Source of the DNA: Spirochaetales bacterium Spiro_10
GTDB lineage: Bacteria > Spirochaetota > Spirochaetia > Treponematales > Treponemataceae
Assembly (NCBI GenBank): GCA_001604405.1
Contig: LVBL01000014.1
Location: forward strand, 1 to 64,000
Length of the DNA: 64,000 nt
Reading direction: 5' to 3'
The position numbers and the translations under genes were made by a program. The notes under the pieces were generated by a model. It did no database searches and was not told the DNA's origin. It worked only from the letters and a program-made list of their open reading frames with translations. Of this stretch, positions 20,425-29,141 are shown piece after piece; the stretch's first letter is position 1, and each line of letters begins with the position of its first letter.

Positions 20425-20439
20425 CGGCGCGAGGCGCCG
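20425..20439 (-). other. Hairpin in clpP leader
   Basis: A perfect 6-bp stem CGGCGC / GCGCCG with a 3-nt loop, located about 8 nt upstream of the AAAGGAG site of clpP. It could affect ribosome access or mRNA stability, or be the tail of the upstream terminator region. Confidence 0.5.
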
Positions 20440-20454
20440 TCCCTTGAATGTACC

Positions 20455-20487
20455 AAAAAAAAACCCGGCCGTACAGTGCGCGGCGGG
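20455..20487 (-). terminator. Intrinsic terminator after mazG
   Basis: Minus strand: a GC stem CCCGCCG / CGGCCGGG with one bulge and a 9-nt loop (20464-20487), followed by nine T (complement of 20455-20463). It separates mazG from clpP transcription. Confidence 0.75.
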
Positions 20488-20495
20488 AAATCGCC

Positions 20496-21350
20496 CTATT
20501 CGCCCCGTTTTGCCTCGTCCCAGAACCCGTCCATCTCGGCGAGATGCGACGCGTCCATCGGGATTCCCGCCCGCTTCATCGCCTCCTCCACGTGCTTGAA
20601 CCGCCTCGTGAATTTGGCATTCGTCCGCGTCAGCGCGACGCCGGGGTCGACCTTGAGATGCCGGGCCACGTTGACGATGGCGAACAGGAGATCCCCGAGT
20701 TCGTCCTCGACGCGGTCGCGCCCGCCAGAGACGACCGCCTCGCGAAGCTCGGCGAGCTCCTCGTCGATCTTGGGCCACACGTCGTCGAGCCGCGCCCAGT
20801 CGAAGCCCGCCTTGGCCGCCTTCTTCTGCAATTTGTGCGCGCGCTCGAGGGCCGGCATCCCGCGGGACACCTCGTCCAGTATCGAGTCCGCCTTCCGCCC
20901 CTCGACGCCGCGCTTGATGAGGTCCCACTGCGCGAGCACCTTGTCGGCCGTGTCGGTCCGCCCGTCGGACCCGGGGCCCGCGAAGCCCTCGGTCTGCCCG
21001 AATACGTGGGGATGGCGCCGGATGAGCTTGTCGGAGACGGACGACAGGGCGTCCGTGACCGTGAAGGCCCCCTCCTGCTCGTACATGTACGACAGCATCG
21101 TCGCGTTCAGGAAAACGTCCCCGAGCTCCTCGCAGACGTGGGCGCCGTCGCCCTCGGTTATCGCCTCGACCGTCTCGTAGGATTCCTCGACGAGGGTTTC
21201 CCGGAGCGAGAGGGGGGTTTGCTCGATGTCCCAGGGACAGCCGCCCGGGCCCCTCAGCCGCCGGATCGTCCGATAGAGCCGTCCGAAGGCCTCGAGGGCC
21301 TCGGGAGGGGCCTCGGGTCCCAACATACCGTCCGTTTCGCGCGTATCCAT
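20496..21350 (-). CDS. mazG: Nucleoside triphosphate pyrophosphohydrolase MazG
   Basis: House-cleaning enzyme that hydrolyses (d)NTPs to monophosphate and pyrophosphate, 284 residues. Both MazG domains are present: the N-terminal one with GGCPWDIEQT, EESYE and EELGDVFLN motifs (residues about 37-85), and a second with EELAEL and EDELGDLLFAIVNVARH (about 195-230), the catalytic Mg-binding EExxE...ExxD pattern. The tail NAKFTRRFKHVEE is typical. The gene starts 4 nt after pth, so the two are co-transcribed, and it is followed by an intrinsic terminator. Confidence 0.95.
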   Translation of the reverse strand: MDTRETDGMLGPEAPPEALEAFGRLYRTIRRLRGPGGCPWDIEQTPLSLRETLVEESYETVEAITEGDGAHVCEELGDVFLNATMLSYMYEQEGAFTVTDALSSVSDKLIRRHPHVFGQTEGFAGPGSDGRTDTADKVLAQWDLIKRGVEGRKADSILDEVSRGMPALERAHKLQKKAAKAGFDWARLDDVWPKIDEELAELREAVVSGGRDRVEDELGDLLFAIVNVARHLKVDPGVALTRTNAKFTRRFKHVEEAMKRAGIPMDASHLAEMDGFWDEAKRGE

Positions 21351-21354
21351 CCGC

Positions 21355-21963
21355 TTACCGTCCTTTTCCGGAATCCGTCACGGCCTTTTTGGCCCATTCC
21401 CTGAGATAGCCCTCGGGTCCGTCCCGAAGCAGCCCCTCGAACAGGCCCCCGGCGGCCGAAAAGGCGAGCGAAAGGCCGATCCGTTCGTCCGCCGAGAAAT
21501 TCGAAAGCACGTACGCGGCGACGTCCGCGTGCTCGGGCCGGCCAATGCCGAAGCGGAGGCGCCAGAAATCCGCCGTGCCGAGAGAGGCCTTCGCAGAGCG
21601 AAGTCCGTTGTGTCCGCCGAGCCCGCCCGACCACTTGAGGCTCACCGTGCCGCACGGAAGCTCGAGCTCGTCGTGCACGACGAGTATCTCATCGGGCTTG
21701 ACGCGGTAAAACGAGGCGGCCTCGGCGATGCTCTCGCCCGAGAGGTTCATGTAGGTTTCCGGCTTGAGGAAATGGACGACGCGGCGCGCGCCGTCGGCGC
21801 CGGTTGCCTGGAACGGGGCGTAGGAACCCCGGAATTTGGACTGCCAGGAAGGCGTCGGCGCGAGGGAGAGGGAGAGGGAGTCGGCGAAGAGCCAGGCGAC
21901 GTTGTGGCGGTTGGCCTCGTATTTTTTTCCGTGATTGCCGAGAAAGGCGACAAGCGAGATCAT
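21355..21963 (-). CDS. pth: Peptidyl-tRNA hydrolase
   Basis: Releases tRNA from stalled peptidyl-tRNA; 202 residues with this start. Catalytic His lies in the NRHNVAWLF segment (about residue 20), followed by FLKPETYMNLSGES, the Asp in VHDELELPCG and the glycine motif GGLGGHNGLRS. The start at 21963 (MISLVAFLGNHG) is preferred to an ATG 12 nt upstream because that ATG overlaps the -10 box TACAAT (complement 21974-21979) and the family starts here. First gene of a pth-mazG operon, divergent from the pyrophosphatase. Confidence 0.94.
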   Translation of the reverse strand: MISLVAFLGNHGKKYEANRHNVAWLFADSLSLSLAPTPSWQSKFRGSYAPFQATGADGARRVVHFLKPETYMNLSGESIAEAASFYRVKPDEILVVHDELELPCGTVSLKWSGGLGGHNGLRSAKASLGTADFWRLRFGIGRPEHADVAAYVLSNFSADERIGLSLAFSAAGGLFEGLLRDGPEGYLREWAKKAVTDSGKGR

Positions 21964-21973
21964 GATGGGCGGC

Positions 21974-21979
21974 ATTGTA
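21974..21979 (-). promoter_or_regulatory. -10 box of pth-mazG
   Basis: Minus-strand TACAAT ends 10 nt before the ATG at 21963; no Shine-Dalgarno site. It faces the divergent TATACT of the pyrophosphatase gene, 21 nt away. Confidence 0.5.
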
Positions 21980-22000
21980 CCCGAAAGGCGCCAAATAGTG

Positions 22001-22006
22001 TATACT
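22001..22006 (+). promoter_or_regulatory. -10 box of the pyrophosphatase gene
   Basis: TATACT, 14 nt before the ATG at 22021, again without a Shine-Dalgarno sequence. TTGTAC lies 20 bp upstream, a poor spacing. Confidence 0.45.
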
Positions 22007-22020
22007 TTTCCGTATCACCT

Positions 22021-23691
22021 ATGGAAACAAACGCAAAAACCAAAAAGGTTTACGTGATCGGGCACCGGAATCCCGACACCGACTCGGTCGTCTCTGCCGC
22101 GGCCTACGCGGCACTCAAGCGCTCGGGCGGCGCGGAACAGTTCGTCGCGGCCCGGGCGGGCAAGCCGACGCCCCAGACGGAATACATATTCTCGCGATTC
22201 GGCGTGCCCCTCCCCGAATTCCTGCCCGACCTCGTGCCGAAAATCGAGTACTTCTTCAATCCCGACGTCAGGACGATAACGGACGAGACCTCCCTGTGGG
22301 AGGCGATGGAGATACTCGAAAAGAGCGAGGTTCGCGTCCTTCCGGTCACCGACCACGACGGGCGGTATCACTCCCTCCTCCACTACAGCTCCTTCGCCCA
22401 GAAGGTTCTCCGCATGATCAACCCGAGGCAAAAGACGATCATAGAGACGAGCATCTCCCTCCTGGCCTCGGCGCTCCACACGCAGGCCCTCGTCGTGCGC
22501 AACGCGGAGACCGTGCGCAAGAGCCCGGTCATCATCGCGGCCGCCGAATACGAAACCTTCACGGAACACCTCGCCGCGCACATTCCGGAAAGCACGATCG
22601 TCATCGTCGGCAACCGGGTCGACGTCCAGCGGCACGCGATAGAACGGGGCGTGCGCGCGCTCATCATCACGAGCGGGACGCCGATCGCGAGGGAACTCCG
22701 CGAGGAGGCCGAGAAAAACGGGGTGTCGGTGCTCATCAGCCCCTACGACACCGCCTCGACGTCCCTGCTCATCATCTATTCCATGCCGGTCGCCTGCGTC
22801 TCCAACGCGCTCGTGAAGCCGGTGAACCGCAACGACACCACGCGGAAGATCGCGCCCCTGCTCGCCACGGCGCCCGGAAAGAGCCTGCCGGTGGTAGACG
22901 ACGAGGGAATCGTCGTGGGCGTCGTCTCCGAGGGCGACCTCTACCGCGAGCCGAACGTCGAGCTCATCCTGGTGGACCACAACGAGAGCGCGCAGGCCAT
23001 CGAGGGCGCCGAGCACTACCGCGTGCTCGAGATCATCGACCACCACCGTCTCGGTCCGGCCGCGACGAAACAGCCCATAACCTTCATCAACAAACCCGTC
23101 GGTGCGACGAGCACGATCATCGCCGGCCTCTATCGCGAACAGCGCGTGCCGATGAGCCCCGAGATCGCCTCGATCCTCCTTTCGGGGATACTCGCCGACA
23201 CCCTCGTGCTGCAGTCGGCGACGACGACCGAGGAGGACCGCATGACGGCCGAATACCTCGCGAGCATCACGAACATCGACGTCGCCTCGCTCGGCCGGGA
23301 CCTCCTCTCGGCGGCGAGCAACGTCTCGGCCCGCCCGGTGCCGGACCTCGTCATGCAGGACATGAAGCGGTACGAGGAGGACGGACTCACCTTCACCGTG
23401 AGCCAGATCGAGGTAGAGGAGCCGCACGGGCTGCTCGAGCGCAAGGGCGAGTTTCTCGCGGCCCTCGACGCGCAGCGCGAACGGGGCGGCCACCTTTTTT
23501 GCGCCGTGCTCGTCACCGACATCACCGAGCTTTCGAGCCTTCTGGTCGTCTCGGCGGAGAAGGCCTTCGAGCAGACCATCGGCCTGCCGCGCATGGAGGA
23601 GTCGGTCTACGTCCTCAGGGACGTGGTGTCGCGGAAAAAACAGCTGATGCCGATTCTGTCGGAAATCGTCGAACGATACCGGAGGCGCTGA
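22021..23691 (+). CDS. ppaC: CBS-domain manganese-dependent inorganic pyrophosphatase
   Basis: Family II (DHH/DHHA2) pyrophosphatase with a regulatory insert, 556 residues. The DHH active-site motifs are GHRNPDTDSV (about 14-23), then after the insert VDHNES and IDHHRLG, with the DHHA2 domain C-terminal including the substrate-binding SRKK segment. The insert (about 70-310) holds two CBS halves (residues with VRVLPVTDHDGRYHSLLH and LPVVDDEGIVVGVVSEGDLY) around a DRTGG-like domain. In known CBS-PPases AMP/ADP inhibit, and ATP or diadenosine polyphosphates activate; regulation here is by analogy. It hydrolyses PPi in the cytoplasm. The next gene starts one base after its stop. Confidence 0.94.
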   Translation: METNAKTKKVYVIGHRNPDTDSVVSAAAYAALKRSGGAEQFVAARAGKPTPQTEYIFSRFGVPLPEFLPDLVPKIEYFFNPDVRTITDETSLWEAMEILEKSEVRVLPVTDHDGRYHSLLHYSSFAQKVLRMINPRQKTIIETSISLLASALHTQALVVRNAETVRKSPVIIAAAEYETFTEHLAAHIPESTIVIVGNRVDVQRHAIERGVRALIITSGTPIARELREEAEKNGVSVLISPYDTASTSLLIIYSMPVACVSNALVKPVNRNDTTRKIAPLLATAPGKSLPVVDDEGIVVGVVSEGDLYREPNVELILVDHNESAQAIEGAEHYRVLEIIDHHRLGPAATKQPITFINKPVGATSTIIAGLYREQRVPMSPEIASILLSGILADTLVLQSATTTEEDRMTAEYLASITNIDVASLGRDLLSAASNVSARPVPDLVMQDMKRYEEDGLTFTVSQIEVEEPHGLLERKGEFLAALDAQRERGGHLFCAVLVTDITELSSLLVVSAEKAFEQTIGLPRMEESVYVLRDVVSRKKQLMPILSEIVERYRRR

Positions 23692-23692
23692 C

Positions 23693-24586
23693 GTGGAAAA
23701 GGCGGGAGGACTCGGGATTCTGCACGAGGACGAATGGATCATCGTCGTCAACAAGCCGGAGGGGATGCTCTCGGTCGGATACCCCGGATACCGGGGGCAG
23801 ACCGCCCTCGACGCGCTCCAGGAGCGGTACCGGAGCCGCGGCAAACGGCGCGTCACTGCCGTCCACCGCCTTGACCGGGAGACCTCGGGCGTCATGATGT
23901 TCGCCTGCTCGGCGGCCGCGGCGGGCAAGATCATGGACGAGTGGCAGGAGATGGTCAACGAGCGCCGCTACCGTTGCGTGTGCCTCCGCTCGCCCGGCGC
24001 GCGCGAGCTCGACGACGAGGGAACGATAGACCTCCCCATCGCCTACAACAAGCACGACGTCGGCTTCGTCCCGACGGGCAAGGAAGCCGACTCGATAAAG
24101 GTCAGCGAGCGGGCGGTGACCCGGTATCGCGTGATCGAGCGCGGGGCCGACTGCGACCTCGTCGAGTGCGATCTCGAGACAGGCCGCAAAAACCAGATCC
24201 GCGTGCACATGGCCCACATCGGCCACCCCGTGGCGGGCGACCCGGTGTACGGCGCGGACGGGGCCGACGGGGCCGTGATCGACCGGCTCGCGCTTCACGC
24301 GCGAGAGCTCGCCTTCCTCCATCCTTTTACCGGACAGGAGATGCGCTTCGAGGTACCCGAGCCCGCGAGCTTCGCGAAGGCCCTGAAACGGAAGGTCGTC
24401 GCGAAGGGAGCGGCGAAGGGAGCGGCGAAGGACGCGCCGAAAAAGGCGGGTGGCAAACGCGGAGGAAGGGACGCGGCGCCGGACGCGCTCGTGCCCGTCC
24501 GGAGAGCCGGCCGATACGCGAACGGAAGCAGGTTCATCCCCGACGGAAAGGGACCGGGACACGGCAAGCCGGGCAAACGCGGTTAG
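23693..24586 (+). CDS. RluA-family pseudouridine synthase
   Basis: RNA pseudouridine synthase, 297 residues. The catalytic Asp is in HRLDRETSG (about residues 64-72), with KPEGMLSV before it and the late motifs GRKNQIRVHMAHIGHPVAGDP and LALHARELAFLHPF. No S4 domain. The substrate could be 23S rRNA or tRNA; not determined. The start is GTG at 23693, one base past the pyrophosphatase stop. From about residue 238 there is a Lys/Ala/Gly-rich tail with KGAAKGAAKDAP repeats, likely basic and disordered. The stop codon lies within a heptamer repeat array. Confidence 0.9.
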   Translation: MEKAGGLGILHEDEWIIVVNKPEGMLSVGYPGYRGQTALDALQERYRSRGKRRVTAVHRLDRETSGVMMFACSAAAAGKIMDEWQEMVNERRYRCVCLRSPGARELDDEGTIDLPIAYNKHDVGFVPTGKEADSIKVSERAVTRYRVIERGADCDLVECDLETGRKNQIRVHMAHIGHPVAGDPVYGADGADGAVIDRLALHARELAFLHPFTGQEMRFEVPEPASFAKALKRKVVAKGAAKGAAKDAPKKAGGKRGGRDAAPDALVPVRRAGRYANGSRFIPDGKGPGHGKPGKRG

Positions 24587-24627
24587 CGGTTAGCGATTAG
24601 CGGTCAGCGGTTATCAGTTAGCGGTCA
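24579..24627. repeat. Heptamer tandem array at a gene 3' end
   Basis: Seven consecutive 7-nt units, consensus GCGGTTA (GCGGTTA x2, GCGATTA, GCGGTCA, GCGGTTA, TCAGTTA, GCGGTCA). The array contains the stop codon of the pseudouridine synthase gene and runs into the space before the convergent membrane protein gene. No hairpin with a T-run is seen. Confidence 0.85.
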
Positions 24628-24657
24628 GACGAAAGGGACGCGGCGCCGGTCAGCCCG

Positions 24658-25443
24658 TCAGTCCTTCCAGGGAAAGATGAAATTGCGAAGGCTCCGGTCG
24701 CCGAGCGTCTCGCGCTCGTCGGCGAGCAGTTCCGCCCAGGGAACGGACTTTCGCGCGACTCGATACTCGAGCTCGGGATGCTTCTCGATCCAGTCGTATT
24801 TGTGCATGAGCAGGCGAAAGGCCTCGTTCTGCGCAAGGACGACGCCGAAGACGCCGGGAACCATGAAGAACGTCGCCAGCGAAAGGACGCACAGGGTTAC
24901 CGAGTACGCGAAGAGGAACAGGGAAATCCCCGGGTTGTCGAAGAACACGATGAAACACTTCTTGACGCTCTTGAATACGCGCCGGTCGAGCTGCGACCGG
25001 ATCGGCAAAAGCCACTGAAGGGACAAGAGCAGGATGAGGGAAAGCCAGAGCATGAGGGCGAACAGGGCGAAACCGGCGCGGCCGCCGATCGCGCGATAGT
25101 ACGGCAGGGCGACGGAAAACACGACGAAGAGGACGGACGCCGAGATCGCGAGGATGACGCCGTGCGGAACGGCCGCGCGGAGGTCCTGGGGGAGATCCCT
25201 CCAGGAGAAGGCCTTGTAGGCCGCGACCCGGGCGAAGGAAAACGAAACGCCGAGAGCGAGAACGCCGAGCAGCGAAACCGCGAGCGCCCCGGCTGCCACC
25301 GCGAGGAGCGGAAGACGAAACAGTCCGTCTATCAGGATGAAGCCGCCGAAGGCGACCGACAGGAATGCGATATTGAGGGCCAAGAGGGACAGAAGATTGT
25401 CCCATCCGTCGTAGAGCGCCTTTTTCATGAAAAAACCGATCAT
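24658..25443 (-). CDS. Multi-span membrane protein of unknown function
   Basis: A 261-residue protein with about six membrane segments and a charged C-terminal tail of roughly 55 residues (from HKYDWIEKHPELEYRV on). Its overall pattern resembles DUF624-like membrane proteins, but I cannot assign it. The start at 25443 gives MIGFFMKKALYDGWDN; the second Met (25428) is possible. A minus-strand TACTCT box (25450-25455) ends 6 nt before the ATG, with no clear Shine-Dalgarno site, so a leaderless message is likely. It diverges from the nucleoside transporter operon. Confidence 0.7.
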   Translation of the reverse strand: MIGFFMKKALYDGWDNLLSLLALNIAFLSVAFGGFILIDGLFRLPLLAVAAGALAVSLLGVLALGVSFSFARVAAYKAFSWRDLPQDLRAAVPHGVILAISASVLFVVFSVALPYYRAIGGRAGFALFALMLWLSLILLLSLQWLLPIRSQLDRRVFKSVKKCFIVFFDNPGISLFLFAYSVTLCVLSLATFFMVPGVFGVVLAQNEAFRLLMHKYDWIEKHPELEYRVARKSVPWAELLADERETLGDRSLRNFIFPWKD

Positions 25444-25509
25444 GCGTCCAGAGTAGCATAACGCGTCGGATTTTACTATATTAAGCGTGCTTGCAGGAGG
25501 AACACCGGT

Positions 25510-26559
25510 ATGAACACAGGCCGCCTCGCGCGCGCGTGCCTCTGCGCCGCGATCATGATCCTTTTACTCCCGCCACAGGCCCATTCGGGCGGAGGGGCCG
25601 ACAGGCCCAAGGGGCGTTCCATCGCCGTTTTCGTTCCCGGCATCGTCTCCGGGAGCCCCGTCTACGAGATGCTCGTCGCGGGCGTCACGGAGGCCGTCAC
25701 CGCGGCGAACGCGCGCGGCGAGGCGGTGAGCCTTACCGTCGTCGAGGCGGGCACCCGGCAGGCGGACTGGGGGACCCGGATGACGGCCCTCGTAGCGGAA
25801 GGCCGTCACGGCCTCATCGTCACCTCGAACCCCGCGATGCCGGAGATACTCGAACCCGTCGCGAAGCGGTTTCCGAACCAGGACTTTCTCGTGCTGGATG
25901 CCTGGCATACGGGCACCCCCGGGATAACGACCTTCAGGTACAACCAGCGCGAGCAGGCCTACATATCTGGCTACATGGCGGCGCTCGTCAGCAAAAGCTC
26001 CATGCCCCACGCCAACCGGGAAGCGGTCATAGGCCTCATCGCCGGCCAGGAATACCCCGCTATGACGAGGATAATCCTGCCCGCCTTCCTCGAGGGCGCG
26101 CGCGCCGTGGATCCGGCGTTTCGCGCGGACTTCCGCGTCGTCGGCAACTGGTATGACGCGGCCAAGGCCGCCGATCTCGCCCGCGCGATGAAGCGCGCCG
26201 GATGCGACGTCATCATGCCGATCTCGGGAGGCGCGAACCAGGGCGTCGTGGCGGCGGCGAAGGAAGACCCCTTCTACCTCGCCTGGTTCGACGACAACGG
26301 ATACGCCAAGGCCCCCGGCCTCGTCGTGTCGAGCTCCGTCATGGCGCAGGAGCGGCTCGCCAGGGAGAAGACCTCCGAATGGATCGCCGGGACGCTCAGG
26401 AAGGGAGTGCCCTCCACGGTAGGGCTTCGCGACGGATACGTTTCCTTCGTCTCGGACGACGAGCGCTACCTGGCGACAGTTCCGCGCGAGATCCGCGCGC
26501 GGATGGACGAGCTCGTCTCCCGCATCTCGTCGGGAACGCTTTCCCTCCCGGTGGAATAA
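25510..26559 (+). CDS. BMP-family nucleoside-binding protein
   Basis: Periplasmic substrate-binding protein of the BMP/PnrA family, 349 residues, with a cleavable signal peptide (hydrophobic 10-22, likely cut after AHS). There is no Cys for a lipid anchor, unlike treponemal PnrA/TmpC. It has the two-lobe binding fold; motifs such as FVPGIVSGSPVYEML, RYNQREQAYISGYMAAL, GLIAGQEYPAMTRI and WFDDNGYA match the family. Expected ligand is a purine nucleoside (known for PnrA), but binding residues were not checked. GCAGGAGG precedes the ATG. First gene of a four-gene ABC importer operon; the ATPase begins 15 nt later. Confidence 0.88.
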   Translation: MNTGRLARACLCAAIMILLLPPQAHSGGGADRPKGRSIAVFVPGIVSGSPVYEMLVAGVTEAVTAANARGEAVSLTVVEAGTRQADWGTRMTALVAEGRHGLIVTSNPAMPEILEPVAKRFPNQDFLVLDAWHTGTPGITTFRYNQREQAYISGYMAALVSKSSMPHANREAVIGLIAGQEYPAMTRIILPAFLEGARAVDPAFRADFRVVGNWYDAAKAADLARAMKRAGCDVIMPISGGANQGVVAAAKEDPFYLAWFDDNGYAKAPGLVVSSSVMAQERLAREKTSEWIAGTLRKGVPSTVGLRDGYVSFVSDDERYLATVPREIRARMDELVSRISSGTLSLPVE

Positions 26560-26574
26560 GGATCCCCCGCACGG

Positions 26575-28059
26575 ATGCGCGCGGCCTCACGGGTTACGCT
26601 TGACGGAATAACCGTGTCGTTTCCATCGGCCTCCGGCCCGGAGGAGCCGGTTTTCCGCGCGCTCGACGGCGTCACGCTTTCCTTCGCGCGGGGCGAGGTC
26701 CACGCCGTCCTCGGCGAGAACGGCGCCGGAAAATCCACGCTCATGCACGTACTCTCGGGCCTCATCAGGCCCTCGGCGGGATCCGTCGTCCTCGACGGGG
26801 AGCCCGCGCGCTTCGCCTCGAGCGCCGACGCGCTTGCGGCGGGCATCGCGATGGTGCACCAGCGCCCGCGTCTCGCCGACGGGCTTTCGACGGTCGACAA
26901 CGCCCTGCTCGGTGACGGCTCCGCCCTCGTGCGCCGTAGGGAAACCTCCCGCAGGATGGCGGGGATCGCGGAACGCTGGGGCATCGCCCTGGAAATTTCC
27001 CGCGAGGCGGGAAGGCTCTCTCCCGCCGACCGTCTCAGGTCGGCCCTTCTCGGCGCGCTCCTGACGGACCCCTCGTTCCTCGTTCTCGACGAGCCGACGG
27101 CCGTCCTCGATCCCGCCGAGCGCGACCGCTTCCTTTCGGCGGCGCGAAGCGCGGCGCGCTCATCGCCGCTCGGCGTCGTGCTTGTCACCCACAAGATAGA
27201 CGACGTCCTGAAATGGTCGGACCGCGTGACCGTACTCCGCAAGGGCCGCCTCGAGGCCTCCCTTCCCGTCGATGAGGTTCCCGGCGGGAGGGAGCGCGGC
27301 GGAAGCTGGCTTTCTTCCATGCTCTCGGGGGACTCCGCGGCCGTACCTTCCGACGACACGCGCGCGCGTGCGCAAGTCCGCGGGTTCGCCCTCGAGGTTC
27401 GAGCCCTGACCGCGCGTCCGCAAAACCGGAACCACCTCGTCGACGTTTCGTTCACGGCCCTCCCGGGAGAGATCACCGGCGTGGTCGGGCATCCGGGAAG
27501 CGGGATCGACACACTCGAGGACGCGCTCTGCGGGATGGCCCCTGCCGCCTCGGGCGAGATCGCGGCCGGAGACGCGACGGTGCCCGCAAGGCTCCTGACG
27601 CCCTCGTGGCTTCGCGCCCACGGGGTCGCCCTCGTCCCCTCGAACCGTGCCTTTCGGGGATCGCATCCCTCGCTCACCGTGCGGGACGTCCTGCTCGCGG
27701 GAAGGGGCGACGCCCCCGCGCGAAGGAAGGGCGAGGAAGACGACTTCGCCTCGGGGATACTCGGCTCCGAGGACCTCCCCGTTTCGCCCGACCGTCTCGC
27801 GGGGACGCTTTCCGGTGGACAGCTCCAGCGGCTCATCCTGGCGAGGGAACTGGGAGGGCGCGAAAAGCCCCGCGCGGTGATACTCGCCGAGCCGGAATGG
27901 GGTCTCGACATCGCGAGCGTCGCGCGCCTCCGCGAACGGCTGAAGGAGGCCGCGCGGTCGGGCATCGCGGTTCTCGTCCTGACCGACACCCCAGAGACGA
28001 TGGCGGTTTCGGACTTTTACTCGCGGACGATACCCCTCAGGGAAGGGAGGATCGCGTGA
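26575..28059 (+). CDS. Nucleoside ABC transporter ATPase (double NBD)
   Basis: Fused double ATPase of the RbsA/YufO type, 494 residues. NBD1 has Walker A GENGAGKST (about 58-66) and Walker B FLVLDEPTAVLDPAE, with a degenerate signature LSPADR. NBD2 has signature LSGGQLQR and Walker B AVILAEPEWGLD, but its Walker A reads GHPGSGIDT without the Lys. A degenerate second P-loop is usual in this family, so the protein is probably functional. It powers the importer with the two permeases downstream. Its stop overlaps the GTG of the first permease by GTGA. Confidence 0.9.
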   Translation: MRAASRVTLDGITVSFPSASGPEEPVFRALDGVTLSFARGEVHAVLGENGAGKSTLMHVLSGLIRPSAGSVVLDGEPARFASSADALAAGIAMVHQRPRLADGLSTVDNALLGDGSALVRRRETSRRMAGIAERWGIALEISREAGRLSPADRLRSALLGALLTDPSFLVLDEPTAVLDPAERDRFLSAARSAARSSPLGVVLVTHKIDDVLKWSDRVTVLRKGRLEASLPVDEVPGGRERGGSWLSSMLSGDSAAVPSDDTRARAQVRGFALEVRALTARPQNRNHLVDVSFTALPGEITGVVGHPGSGIDTLEDALCGMAPAASGEIAAGDATVPARLLTPSWLRAHGVALVPSNRAFRGSHPSLTVRDVLLAGRGDAPARRKGEEDDFASGILGSEDLPVSPDRLAGTLSGGQLQRLILARELGGREKPRAVILAEPEWGLDIASVARLRERLKEAARSGIAVLVLTDTPETMAVSDFYSRTIPLREGRIA

Positions 28060-29141
28060 AAGGCCTCATGCGTCCGCTTCTCGCCCTCGTCGCGGCCGTC
28101 GCCGTCATAGCCGCGTTCCTCGCGCTCTCGGGGGATTCGCCCGCCGCGACGCTCGCGCTCTTTTTCTCGCGGCCCTTCTCGTCCTGGTGGCATTTCGGAA
28201 ACCTCCTCAACTACGCGGCCCTCCTCATGATCGCGGCGACGGGTTCCGCGCTCGCGCTCCGCTCGGGTTCCCTGAACCTCGGGGGAGAGGCGCAGGTGTA
28301 CGCCCCGGCCCTGGTCACGGCGCTGATCCTCTCGTCAGGCCGCCTGCCGTCCGGCCTCTCGCCGCTCGAGGCGGCGCTTCCCTTCGCCGCGGCCGCCCTC
28401 GCCGCGACGATTTCGGGCGCGGCGCTCGCCGCCATCCCTGCCCTGCTCCGGGCGAAGCGCGGGGTAAGCGAGCTTCTCTCGTCGTTCCTGTTTTCCGCGG
28501 CGGCCCTTCCCGTCCTCGACTACCTCGTCGGGGGACCGCTTCGCGACCAGTCGAAAAACCTTCTCGCGACACCGGCGATCTCAGAAGCGGTCCGCCTTCC
28601 GCCGCTCGTCGAGCCATCGCTCCTGAACGCCTCGTTCTTCGTCGCCCTCGCCGTCGCCGGCGGCTTCGCCCTCTTCCTCACGAGGACGAAGGCGGGCTTC
28701 AGACTCGGCGTAACCGGCGTCGCCCCGGAATTCGCGCGCTTTTCGGGGTTCGACACCGGCAGGATCTCGGCGACGGCCCTCACGGCCTCGGGCGCCCTTC
28801 ACGGTCTCGCGGGGTTTTTCTCCGTCACCGGAACCTGGTACCTCTGCCATCAGGCCCATTCGGGAGGCATGGGATGGAGCGCCCTCGCCGTCGCGCTCAT
28901 GGCCGGCAAAAGCCCGTACGCGATCGTCCCGGCCGCCCTCGTGTTCTCCTGGATCGAAACCGCCTCTGACAGCGCGCTCATGTCCACCCGTTTCTCGTTC
29001 GACTCGACCTCGATCGTGCAGTCGATCCTGCTGCTCGTGATCTCGGCGCGGCTGCTCGGCGGCGCTTCGGCGCGGCTGCTCGGCGGCGCTTCGGCGCGGC
29101 TGCGCGGCGCTTCGACGTTCGCGCGTCGAAGGAGGGCGTAG
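28056..29141 (+). CDS. Nucleoside ABC transporter permease 1
   Basis: Inner-membrane permease of the YufP/RbsC-like class used with BMP proteins, 361 residues, eight or more hydrophobic segments; the typical SGSLNLGGEAQ motif lies at about 67-78. The start is GTG at 28056, overlapping the ATPase stop (GTGA), with GGGAGG 6 nt upstream; the frame open from 27606 is antisense-like shadow of the ATPase. The C-terminus carries an 8-residue repeat (SARLLGGA, three times) encoded by a 24-nt tandem repeat, then a basic end. The second permease begins right after the stop. Confidence 0.9.
   Translation: MKGLMRPLLALVAAVAVIAAFLALSGDSPAATLALFFSRPFSSWWHFGNLLNYAALLMIAATGSALALRSGSLNLGGEAQVYAPALVTALILSSGRLPSGLSPLEAALPFAAAALAATISGAALAAIPALLRAKRGVSELLSSFLFSAAALPVLDYLVGGPLRDQSKNLLATPAISEAVRLPPLVEPSLLNASFFVALAVAGGFALFLTRTKAGFRLGVTGVAPEFARFSGFDTGRISATALTASGALHGLAGFFSVTGTWYLCHQAHSGGMGWSALAVALMAGKSPYAIVPAALVFSWIETASDSALMSTRFSFDSTSIVQSILLLVISARLLGGASARLLGGASARLRGASTFARRRRA
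29044..29112 (+). repeat. In-frame 24-nt tandem repeat at permease 3' end
   Basis: Two perfect 24-nt units (29044-29067, 29068-29091) and a third shortened to 21 nt (29092-29112). Each encodes SARLLGGA-type residues, so copy changes keep the frame. Confidence 0.9.

Noticed and set aside
20406-20456. Longer ClpP with start at 20456
   Set aside because: That reading crosses the T-run of a terminator and a leader hairpin; GTG at 20405 has a proper AAAGGAG.
27480-27540. Second nucleotide-binding domain of the nucleoside ATPase lacks the P-loop Lys
   Set aside because: A degenerate second Walker A is usual in RbsA/YufO-type double ATPases, so it is not a sign of decay.
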